Shown here one piece after another: positions 13,012 to 21,164 of a stretch of DNA of 32,020 bases. Made by a program: the position numbers and the translations under genes. Position 1 is the first letter of the stretch. Each line of letters begins with the position of its first letter. The DNA is from a bacterium (GTDB lineage: Bacteria; Elusimicrobiota; Elusimicrobia; UBA1565; UBA9628): contig JAJZJF010000013.1 of assembly GCA_021810245.1 (NCBI GenBank), forward strand, positions 1 through 32,020, given 5' to 3'. The notes beneath the pieces are model-generated. The model worked only from the letters and a program-made list of their open reading frames with translations, had not been told where the DNA came from and searched no databases.

Positions 13012-14141
13012 ACGGGAGCCTCGACTCTCATCGGCATAATGATAAAGAAATAATCTTTCCCTTTTTCAGGTTCGACGCGAACCGGGTTAGAAGAAGTGGT
13101 AAAACTCATCCGAACCGATTCTGAATCAATTCTCTTAAGCGCTTCAACCATAAACGCCGGGTTAAAGGCGATATCAAATTTATTCCCCGAATATTTAATT
13201 GGAATTTCATCGTCATATTCAGAATAGGGGCTAATCGCAGAAATTTTAAGGGCTTCCGAATTAAGCGAATAAGAAACCGTTCCGCCGCGATCCCCCACGC
13301 ATAAAGCGGCGCGTTTGGTCGAGGTCAATAAATCGGCGGTGTTGGCCGTGATGGAAAAATCTGTTTTTTCCGGTATCACCCTTTTATAATTGGGAAAAGT
13401 TCCACTGACCAAACGGGATAGAAGAGTAGTTTGATTAAATTCAAACACGATTTGATTATCCGTAATGGTTATTTTAATCTTTTTTGCGGAATCAGAATCT
13501 ATTTTATGAAGAGAAGCCAACCGCAAAAGCTCGGAAAGAGTTTTATGTGGAATAATGGACTGAAAACTGGCTTCTTTAGGAAGAGCTTCTTGAGAACTGA
13601 CAGCTAAACGGCGGCCGTCAGTAGCGATCATATCCAGTTTTCCTTTATCGGCGGACCAAAAAACCCCGCTTAACACATGATTAACTTCCGGCAAAGACGT
13701 TGAAAACAAGGTTTTTGAAATCATATCCAAAATTGGATTCGCTAAAACGCTGAAAGTTTTTTCTTTATTGACTGTAGGGAAAACCGGATATTCGTTTTTA
13801 GGACTTCCGGAAACTAAAAAATAAGACCTTCCGCATCTTAGCGAAAGTTTTCCATTGGAATCAATGCTTAAAGAAACGTTTTGGCCTTCGGGAAAACTAT
13901 GCAACATTTCGGAAAATTTTTTAGCGGGAACGGCGATGCTTCCCGTGCCCTCTATTTGAGCTTTAACATAATGTTTAACCCCTATTTCCAAATCCGTTGC
14001 CGTTAGCTTTAAAAAAGAATCTTCGGTCTCTAAAAGAAAATTCATTAATATTGGAAGAGTGGTTCGGCTGGACAATCCCGCTTGAATTGTTTGAATTCCA
14101 TCCACTAGATCATTTTTATTACAAGTAACTTTCATATTCAT
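13008..14141 (-). CDS. dnaN: DNA polymerase III beta sliding clamp
   Basis: MKVTCNKNDLVDGIQTIQAGLSSRTTLPILMNFLLET, AVPAKKFSEMLHSFPEG, C-terminal FFIIMPMRV. ATG 14135 (MKVTC) has better SD spacing than 14141. Confidence 0.95.
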
Positions 14142-14321
14142 ATCCTTAGTAAAGGCATGGGTTTTGTGGATAAAATAATTTAAATATAAAAATCTCTTTT
14201 AAAATCAAACAAAAAACCATTCTTTGTTTAAAGATTGAAAATGAAATTTTATCCACAGTATTCACAAAAATTTTTTTATAAACAAATTTTTTAAGGTTTA
14301 ATCTTTTTATCCCCATCTTTA
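14142..14321. other. Candidate chromosomal replication origin (oriC) between dnaA and dnaN
   Basis: 180-bp visibly AT-rich gap. Perfect DnaA boxes TGTGGATAA (14165-14173) and TTATCCACA (14249-14257), the latter directly abutting near-consensus GTATTCACA (14258-14266); near-match TTATCCCCA at 14307-14315. AAAAATTTTTTTATAAACAAATTTTTTAA tract alongside. Confidence 0.75.
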
Positions 14322-15704
14322 TCACTCAAATTTTTTATCTTCAACCATTTTGATATCAGACTGAAGTTTATTGATCATTTCCAGGAAAAAAGGGTCTTCT
14401 TCGACTTTTTTCCTGATTTTATCCCTTGCGTGAATAACAGTCGTATGATCTTTTCCGCCAAATGCTCTGCCGATATCTTTGAGGGACATATCAGTCATCG
14501 CGCAACACAAATACATGGCGACCTGTCTGGGAATAGAAATAGAAGCGTAGCGGTGACTCCCTTTTAAATCTTTTACATCAACCGAATATTTATAAGCGAC
14601 AACCCTTTGAATCGTCTCTACTGATATAGAATACGAATTTTCATTAGCGATTGAATCTTTTAAAATTTCTTTGGCGTAGTCAATCGAGAGCGGATTACCC
14701 GTCGCCAATGAGAAAGCTTTAAGGCGAATCAAGGCCCCTTCTAAAGCGCGAACGTTGGTTTTTATGGAACTAGAGAGAAATAAAATCACGTCATCCGGAA
14801 CAAAAAAGCCTTCAAGCTCAGCTTTTTTTCTTAAGATGGCGATGCGGGTTTCTATATCCGGAATCTTGATATCAGCGATAACCCCCCACTCAAGCCTTGA
14901 AATCAAACGCTTTTCATATGGAGTCATTTCTTTGGGTGAGCGGTCTGAAGATATCACCAATTGCTTGTGGGCGTTAAAAAGGGCGTTAAAGGTGTGAAAA
15001 AACTCTTCCTCGCTTCTTTCTTTAGCGATTAAAAACTGTAGGTCATCCATTAGTAGGCAATCTAAATTCCGATATTTGTTGCGAAAACTTTCGGTTGTGT
15101 TGTGGCGGATGCATTCCACATATTCGTTGACGAATTGCTCGGAAGTCGTGTAGAGAACGCGGGTGGAGGGATTTTCTTTTCTCAAAGCGTGTCCTATCGC
15201 GTGCATGAGGTGAGTTTTCCCAAGCCCCACGCCGCCGTAGATCACGAGGGGATTATATTGGATTCCAGGTTTTCTGACGATGGCTTCGGCGGTCGCATGG
15301 GCAAAGCGGTTGGAAGCCCCCACGACAAAAGTCGAAAAAGTATATTTCGGGTTTAAATCGCTGGCTCTAAAATCATATTGAGGGCTTGGTTCTGAAATGG
15401 GGTCGGTCTCAAGAATCCCATTTTTAATATCCTTGGCCAAATCGTAATCATAGTCAATTGAAGACACCGACTCTAGGTTTTTCTTGAAATGGTCTAAAAT
15501 TTTTTTCTGATAATTTTTTTTAATCCAATCGGAAAAATATTTATTGGGAACCTTGAGGCGCAAAACTCCATGATCTAAATTAATCGATTCAATGGGTTGC
15601 AGCCACAGGTCCGCTTGTTCATCCCCAATATCGCCGCGAAGCTCATCGATGGTTTTTGACCACAGAGCGGTTATTTGTGAGTTATCCACAGGTTTTCCAC
15701 CCAT
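14322..15704 (-). CDS. dnaA: Chromosomal replication initiator protein DnaA
   Basis: NPKYTFSTFVVGASNRFAHA, GGVGLGKTHLMHAIGH (Walker A), LLMDDLQFL (Walker B), SRLEWGVIADI, C-terminal GKDHTTVIHARDKI DnaA-box-binding motif. Confidence 0.98.
   Translation of the reverse strand: MGGKPVDNSQITALWSKTIDELRGDIGDEQADLWLQPIESINLDHGVLRLKVPNKYFSDWIKKNYQKKILDHFKKNLESVSSIDYDYDLAKDIKNGILETDPISEPSPQYDFRASDLNPKYTFSTFVVGASNRFAHATAEAIVRKPGIQYNPLVIYGGVGLGKTHLMHAIGHALRKENPSTRVLYTTSEQFVNEYVECIRHNTTESFRNKYRNLDCLLMDDLQFLIAKERSEEEFFHTFNALFNAHKQLVISSDRSPKEMTPYEKRLISRLEWGVIADIKIPDIETRIAILRKKAELEGFFVPDDVILFLSSSIKTNVRALEGALIRLKAFSLATGNPLSIDYAKEILKDSIANENSYSISVETIQRVVAYKYSVDVKDLKGSHRYASISIPRQVAMYLCCAMTDMSLKDIGRAFGGKDHTTVIHARDKIRKKVEEDPFFLEMINKLQSDIKMVEDKKFE
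15682..15690 (+). promoter_or_regulatory. Perfect DnaA box TTATCCACA inside the 5' end of dnaA
   Basis: Sequence gagTTATCCACAggttttccacccat; overlaps early dnaA codons (P V D N). Confidence 0.75.
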
Positions 15705-15819
15705 GTGAATCTAAAGAGATTTTTTCTAAATTATATTTTAAAAATAAGTACTTTTTAATTAAAAATTCAGTCAAATAAAGCTCCCACGGCAAATTAATTC
15801 GTCTGATATAAAAGAAACA

Positions 15820-15844
15820 GGAATGCGAATAATAGGCGCATTCC
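15820..15844. repeat. Inverted repeat GGAATGCG-N9-CGCATTCC upstream of dnaA
   Basis: Perfect 8-bp arms 15820-15827 and 15837-15844 with loop aataatagg. Confidence 0.7.
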
Positions 15845-15934
15845 GTATCTTTATCTTAGCTCATTTCTCGACGAGAGTCAAACTACATTTGAATGAAGAG
15901 ATTGAATTTAAGCGGAATGTGATAGGATTAAGAA

Positions 15935-16987
15935 ATGAACACCGTAGAAGAATTTTTAAAACTGATGAATAACAGCGCCATCATCGAGGTGATGATCAAT
16001 GAAGATGGCGCTGTTTACATTGAACGTTCAGGATTGTCTTTTGTCGAAAAAACTTCTCTGGTTCTCGGAAATCCAGAACGCCAGGAGGTTTTAAAATCCA
16101 TGGCTGGAGCGGTAACCCTGACCCCTCAGAGGCCTTATGCGGATTTGCTTGGCGTTGACGGTTCTCGAATACACGCAATCGGGTATCCAATTGTAAAATC
16201 TCTCGCTTTGACGGTTCGCAAACGCCCCCAAAAGCGTCCCTCAATTGAGGAGATGGTCCAACTTCAAACTTTAAGCGCCGCTTGCGCAAATTTTCTGGTC
16301 TATGCCGTTCAATTAAAGAAAAATATCATGATCTGTGGAGGCACGAGTTCAGGAAAAACAACCTTGCTTAACGCATTGGCGGCGCATTGCCAGCCGCAAG
16401 AGCGAATCTTGGTTCTTGAGGATACCCCTGAACTCACCTTGCCCCAGCCGCATGTGATGTATTTGAGGACGCGGATTGCCGATCAAAGCGGGCTCCCTGA
16501 TATTACGTTAAGAGAACTCGTCATCAACACTCTCCGGATGCGCCCCGATCGCCTGATCGTCGGGGAATGCAGAGGCCCGGAAGCGGCCGATATGTTGGGA
16601 GCCATGAATGTGGGTCAGGACGGGCTTTTGAGCACGCTCCATGCCAGTTCTTCCCGCGAGGTTTTGGCGCGATTAGAGACCTTGGTTTTTATGTCGGGAA
16701 TCGATATGCCGCTCAAGGCGGTTCGCTCCCAAATTTCGACCGCGCTTGACTTGATTGTTTTTATGGCGCGTTTGGCGGATGGGAAACGGCGGGTCATTTC
16801 TGTCGTTGAAGTGACCGGCATGGAATTAGACAATATCACCCTGTCGGAACTTTTTTCGGCCGATGTTCGGAAATCTCCGGAGGGGATGGCCGTCTCTCTT
16901 AAAGGCACGGGCCTAAGACCCAAATTTTACGATCAATTAAGGAGCCAAGGTTTTGAACCGCCGATGAATTTTTTTGAGAATTCATGA
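15935..16987 (+). CDS. CpaF/TadA-type (VirB11-like) secretion ATPase
   Basis: MICGGTSSGKTTLLNALAAHC (Walker A), RILVLEDTPELTL, MRPDRLIVGECRGPEAADMLGAMNVGQDGLLSTLHASSSREVLARLETL (Walker B and His box). Confidence 0.92.
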   Translation: MNTVEEFLKLMNNSAIIEVMINEDGAVYIERSGLSFVEKTSLVLGNPERQEVLKSMAGAVTLTPQRPYADLLGVDGSRIHAIGYPIVKSLALTVRKRPQKRPSIEEMVQLQTLSAACANFLVYAVQLKKNIMICGGTSSGKTTLLNALAAHCQPQERILVLEDTPELTLPQPHVMYLRTRIADQSGLPDITLRELVINTLRMRPDRLIVGECRGPEAADMLGAMNVGQDGLLSTLHASSSREVLARLETLVFMSGIDMPLKAVRSQISTALDLIVFMARLADGKRRVISVVEVTGMELDNITLSELFSADVRKSPEGMAVSLKGTGLRPKFYDQLRSQGFEPPMNFFENS

Positions 16988-18393
16988 GTCTCAGCGTTCG
17001 CTTAGTCCTTGTTTTTTCGCTTTATGGCCTCATTCTGGCCGCCGGTTTTCAATATCTTTACGTTTTGTCGGTTAAACGAGAATCTTTTTTATTGGCGGAA
17101 AATATGGCTCAATCCGAACAGAAAGCTATTGAGGTCCTCATTAATAAAGACGCAGCGCGCGGACATTGGAGTCAAGTCCAGAAATACCTAGGAGATATGA
17201 TTCGCCAGACGGGAATTGCCTCTATTTCTATCTTGGATAATCGCGGGAAATATTTATTGCAAAGGTCCGATCAGCTGATGTGGCTTAAACGCCTCCCACA
17301 CCCCGGGCTTTCCATGTCCAAATGTGCGGACGGTTTTTATGATTTAGAATCTCCTTTCAGACTTCCCCGGGGGCGTTGGGGCAAACTTTTGGTCTCTTTT
17401 CATACTGATTCCGTGGAAAATAGCTTAAGCCGCATACAGGCCCAAGCGATTGCCTCGGCTGTCATGGCTTTTTTGGCCATTATCCTCAGCGCCTGGCTGA
17501 TGGGGACATGGCTCGGTTTTCGCCTTGAGCGTTTGGTTCCCCGCATTGAATCCTTGGCGAAGGATCCGGAAAACTTTAAGCCCATTAAATTGGGCGGGAA
17601 AATAAAAGATGAGGCGTGGCGATTGACTGAGGCTTTCAATTCATTGGGGCACTCTTTGAAAAAAGAAATTCGCCTCCGCAGCGAGTTGGAGGCGGAAAAA
17701 GCGGAATTGGCGGCGATGCTGGTGCATGATTTTAAAAGCCCGATTACGGTCATCCGAGCCGGAATTTCCTTTATCGACGAAGAGGTCTCGGAGAAATTGC
17801 CGCCCAAGGACTGGCTGATTATCGAGAAAACTTTTAGGATGGTCCAATCTTCCATGGAACGCCTCCATCGGATGGTGGAAGATGTTTTGCAGTTGGCGAA
17901 AATGGAGGAAAAATCTTATTTTCAGGACGCCTCTTTTGTTGATCTGGGAGCGATGATTATTTCCGCTCAAAAAGATTTTGATTTAGTGGCCAAGTCCCGG
18001 GGACAAACGATTTCAGTTGAACCGATATCCAAGGCTTATCCTCCGGTTTTGGGAGATATGGTCTTGTTAAGAAGGGTTCTTGATAATCTAATCTATAATG
18101 CCATTGAACACACCCCGCCAGGAGGCGCTATCGAGCTCTCTATTTCAAAAACTCATCAAGGCGTTCGAGTCAGCGTTTCAGATTCTGGTCCCGGGATTCC
18201 CAAGGAAGCCAGAAAGGATATTTTCAAAAAATTCTTCCAAAAAGAGATCAAACGCCATATTGGTAATGTCGGCTTGGGCCTGGCCTTGTGCGAAAAAGTG
18301 ATTCTCAGACACGGCGGGATGATTGGTATTGAGGACGCAAAGCCTAGAGGAGCCTGCTTTTACTTTATTTTACCGGAAGCGCGAGAGGCGTAG
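16984..18393 (+). CDS. Membrane sensor histidine kinase
   Basis: Two predicted TM segments flanking an extracytoplasmic sensor region; H-box MLVHDFKSPITVIRAG; N-box DNLIYNAIEHTPPGG; G boxes VSDSGPGIPKEA and NVGLGLALCEKVILRHGG. 4-nt overlap with the upstream ATPase gene. Confidence 0.92.
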   Translation: MSLSVRLVLVFSLYGLILAAGFQYLYVLSVKRESFLLAENMAQSEQKAIEVLINKDAARGHWSQVQKYLGDMIRQTGIASISILDNRGKYLLQRSDQLMWLKRLPHPGLSMSKCADGFYDLESPFRLPRGRWGKLLVSFHTDSVENSLSRIQAQAIASAVMAFLAIILSAWLMGTWLGFRLERLVPRIESLAKDPENFKPIKLGGKIKDEAWRLTEAFNSLGHSLKKEIRLRSELEAEKAELAAMLVHDFKSPITVIRAGISFIDEEVSEKLPPKDWLIIEKTFRMVQSSMERLHRMVEDVLQLAKMEEKSYFQDASFVDLGAMIISAQKDFDLVAKSRGQTISVEPISKAYPPVLGDMVLLRRVLDNLIYNAIEHTPPGGAIELSISKTHQGVRVSVSDSGPGIPKEARKDIFKKFFQKEIKRHIGNVGLGLALCEKVILRHGGMIGIEDAKPRGACFYFILPEAREA

Positions 18394-18983
18394 GCGCTTT
18401 GAGCTTTCGCGAGTAGAGATTTAACCGCGTCCAGGTGAAGCCCGATGACATTGTCCAAGGGGCCGTCAATGGATTCGATAAAGGGATCGTCCCGGTCTTG
18501 AACGGCGTAAGAGCCGGCTTTGTCTAAATGCTTTCCGGCCAGAGATGAAAGCTCTTTTTCCCCCAATTTTTTTGCCTGAAGACTTGTCACAGAGGCGGTT
18601 TTAAAAATCGTTTTCCCGCCATTGATAACGAGAGCCGCTCCGGTATAGACCTTGTGTTTTTGCCCGTTGAGAAATTCAAGGATGCGCCTTGAGTCTTTCG
18701 GGTTTCTCGGTTTTCCGATAATCTTTCCTCTCGACACGACCGTGGTGTCGGCTCCTAAAACCCAATATTCCTTATTTCTTTTTGCTACAAATAGAGCTTT
18801 TTTGACCGCGAGTTGAATGACCATCTTTCGAGGATTTTTCTCGCGGGTGTTTTCCGATACATGGCTGGGAATAATCTTAAACGGGATTTTAAGCTTAGAG
18901 AGAAGTTTTTTGCGCTGGGGAGAGGAAGAGGCTAAAATAAGCGGCTTTGGCGGAAGATTTACCTTGTGTTTTTCCATATCCAA
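18360..18983 (-). CDS. maf: Maf family nucleoside triphosphate pyrophosphatase
   Basis: LILASSSPQRKKLLSKL, VLGADTTVVSRGKIIGKPRNPKDSRRILEFLNGQKHKVYTG, AGSYAVQDRDDPFIESIDGPLDNVIGL. Confidence 0.93.
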   Translation of the reverse strand: MDMEKHKVNLPPKPLILASSSPQRKKLLSKLKIPFKIIPSHVSENTREKNPRKMVIQLAVKKALFVAKRNKEYWVLGADTTVVSRGKIIGKPRNPKDSRRILEFLNGQKHKVYTGAALVINGGKTIFKTASVTSLQAKKLGEKELSSLAGKHLDKAGSYAVQDRDDPFIESIDGPLDNVIGLHLDAVKSLLAKAQSAYASRASGKIK

Positions 18984-19291
18984 TCAAGATAAGAAGAATG
19001 TCCGTCTTTAATCTCAAGAGTCAAAAATTCCGGAAGTTCGTAGCTGTGGCGCTTGAGGATCGATTTTTTGAGGCGCTTAACCAAAGAGGAGCGGGTTTTA
19101 ATCAATAGGAGAATTTCTTTTTCCGATTGCGCGCGGTTTTTCCAAAAATAAAAAGACGCCGAGATAGGAATTAAAGAGACACAAGCGGCCAGTTTTTCCT
19201 TGACCAAGGCTTGGGCCAAGATTTTGGCTTCCGAATTTTTTGAGACCGCCGTTAACGCCAGACAGAATTTTGGCTTAGGGGGTTTTTTCAC
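18959..19291 (-). CDS. cutA: CutA-like divalent cation tolerance protein
   Basis: ALVKEKLAACVSLIPISASFYFWKN, EILLLIKTRSSLVKRLKKSILKRHSYELPEFLTLEIKDGHSSYLDWI. Confidence 0.85.
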   Translation of the reverse strand: MKKPPKPKFCLALTAVSKNSEAKILAQALVKEKLAACVSLIPISASFYFWKNRAQSEKEILLLIKTRSSLVKRLKKSILKRHSYELPEFLTLEIKDGHSSYLDWIWKNTR

Positions 19292-20742
19292 CGGTAAGTA
19301 TGAGAGCCGACAACCATGATTTTAAGCATGTTAGAGGCTTTGTGTTTGGCGGTGCCGCCAGCGGTAATGAGGGCGGTTTGACCCTTTTTTAGCAAGCCTC
19401 TTTTAAGAAGATTTCGTTCTCCCGTGGCGAGCATCTGATCGGTGGAGCTTCCCAAGGGCGAAATCACCGGGGTAATCCCCCAATAAAGCGCTAGTTGATT
19501 GAAAGTTGATTGAAGAGGAGTTAAAGCGTAGATGGGCGCATTAGGCCTGTACTTAGACATGACCTTGGCGGACCACCCGGTCATGGTATAGACTATCACC
19601 GCGTCAGCCCCGGTTACGTCGCAGGCGTCATGGGCCGCCCGGGCCAAGGCGTTGGCGAACCCGGTTTTAGAATTATCGTTGATTCCATGCGGGATATTGT
19701 TGTAGCGAAACTGTGAATTCTCGGCTCTTTGGATAATGTCGGCCATCATTGAGACCGCCTCTATTGGATATTTCCCTACGGCCGTTTCCGCCGAAAGCAT
19801 CACGACGTCGGCGCCGTCATAGATGGCGTTGGCGACATCCGAGGCTTCGGCCCTGGTTGGGGTCGATTTTGAGATCATGGATTCAAGCATTTGGGTGGCC
19901 ACAATCCCAAGTTTTCCCATCTCATTGGCCTTTTTTATCATCTGCTTTTGAAGATTGGGAACTTCCGCCGGAGACAGCTCGACCGCGAGATCTCCACGAG
20001 CGACCATGATTCCATCCGAAAATTTGAGTATCGAGTCTAGATTCTTGATGCCAAGAGGGTGCTCGATTTTCGCGATGAGATTCATCGGAGAATTGGCGGC
20101 TTTGAGAATTTTTTTGGCGAGTATGACGTCTTCCGGCCTTCGGACAAAGGAAAGGGCGACATGGCTAATACCCATTTTAATTCCCACTTTTAAATCTTCG
20201 ATATCTTTGCGGGTTAAGGCGGGAAGATCAATATCGGCTCCTGGAAGATTCATTCCTTTGTGTTCGGCGAGCATTCCTCCAACTATAACTTCGCAATCGA
20301 CAAAATTATCACCTTTTTTAACGACCTGTAAAACTTTAGACCCGTCATCCAATAAAATTTTGGACTTAAGAGAAACGGACTGGGGCAGTTTTTTGAAATC
20401 CGTGGGTATTTCCGAAGACGTTCCGATAATGGACCTTGTGGTGATCCGAATCTTGGCTCCCTGAACTAGGGAAATAGGCTTTCCCCCTTCTAAATTCCCT
20501 ATTCGAAGGCGAGGTCCTTGGAGATCCATTACGATGGAGCAGGGAATTTGAGTTTTTTCGGAGGCGGCCCTGATCTGATTGACCAATGGAGCGAGTTTTT
20601 CCATCGGAGCGTGGGAACAATTAAGACGGAAAGCGTTAACGCCTGATTTTAAGAGTTTTTCCATCATCTCCATGCTTGAAGATGCGGGGCCCAATGTGGC
20701 CAAAATTTTTGTTTTTTTTGAAACTAGAAGCGCATTGAGCAT
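19288..20742 (-). CDS. pyk: Pyruvate kinase
   Basis: TKILATLGPASSSMEMMEKLLKSGVNAFRLNCSHA, IMVARGDLAVEL, GIVATQMLESMISKSTPTRAEASDVANAIYDGADVVMLSAETAVGKYPIEAV. Confidence 0.96.
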   Translation of the reverse strand: MLNALLVSKKTKILATLGPASSSMEMMEKLLKSGVNAFRLNCSHAPMEKLAPLVNQIRAASEKTQIPCSIVMDLQGPRLRIGNLEGGKPISLVQGAKIRITTRSIIGTSSEIPTDFKKLPQSVSLKSKILLDDGSKVLQVVKKGDNFVDCEVIVGGMLAEHKGMNLPGADIDLPALTRKDIEDLKVGIKMGISHVALSFVRRPEDVILAKKILKAANSPMNLIAKIEHPLGIKNLDSILKFSDGIMVARGDLAVELSPAEVPNLQKQMIKKANEMGKLGIVATQMLESMISKSTPTRAEASDVANAIYDGADVVMLSAETAVGKYPIEAVSMMADIIQRAENSQFRYNNIPHGINDNSKTGFANALARAAHDACDVTGADAVIVYTMTGWSAKVMSKYRPNAPIYALTPLQSTFNQLALYWGITPVISPLGSSTDQMLATGERNLLKRGLLKKGQTALITAGGTAKHKASNMLKIMVVGSHTYR

Positions 20743-20760
20743 CGGAGTATCCTTTATAAA

Positions 20761-20810
20761 GGTTCACCCGCGGTTCTCGCTTAACTTGAAGCGCGCGCCG
20801 CGGGTGAACC
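20761..20810. repeat. Perfect 13-bp inverted repeat with nested stem upstream of pyk
   Basis: GGTTCACCCGCGG (20761-20773) and CCGCGGGTGAACC (20798-20810), 24-nt loop containing a second stem CGCTT-AACTTG-AAGCG (20778-20793). Confidence 0.9.
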
Positions 20811-20824
20811 CATACAAACGAAAA

Positions 20825-21088
20825 TCAGGGAATAGATTCCATGACCCGTTTGAGTTGTTCTTCCGTTTTTCCGACTATTTCGACAGTTTTTTCCCGGCCG
20901 TTGGCTCCGCGCAGAATGTTGACTTTTTTATTGGGAACCTCGAAGAATTCAGCCAGGTAATCCTTAAGAGCCGCATTTGATTTCTTATCAATGGCGGGGG
21001 CGGCGACCTTGACTCTCAAAACGCTTCCGATACGGCTGACGACTTCGTTTTCCGGAGCGTTTGGGATGACACGAACCTTTACGATCAT
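20825..21088 (-). CDS. DUF167/YggU family protein
   Basis: MIVKVRVIPNAPENEVVSRIGSVLRVKVAAPAIDKKSNAALKDYLAEFFEVPNKKVNILRGANGREKTVEI: DUF167 pattern. SD AGGGAGG upstream. Confidence 0.88.
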   Translation of the reverse strand: MIVKVRVIPNAPENEVVSRIGSVLRVKVAAPAIDKKSNAALKDYLAEFFEVPNKKVNILRGANGREKTVEIVGKTEEQLKRVMESIP

Positions 21089-21124
21089 GAATGTCCTCCC
21101 TTCCTAGGATTTTTACTCTCACTT

Positions 21125-21153
21125 ATTGTAGCATTTTTTATATTGTGTCTCAA
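21125..21153 (-). promoter_or_regulatory. Sigma70-like promoter for the DUF167-pyk-cutA-maf run
   Basis: On the minus strand TTGAGA - 17 nt - TACAAT with extended -10 TGC; 36 nt upstream of the DUF167 start. Confidence 0.6.
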
Positions 21154-21164
21154 GAGAGCTTTGA

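Noticed and set aside
15935-18393. Calling the ATPase-kinase pair a Tad pilus locus
   Set aside because: No TadB/C, pilin, prepilin peptidase or secretin genes in the window; only the ATPase is supported.
20761-20810. Stem-loop before pyk as an ordinary Rho-independent terminator
   Set aside because: No U-tract follows the stem on either strand and it is immediately followed by the pyk RBS; kept only as an unexplained structure.
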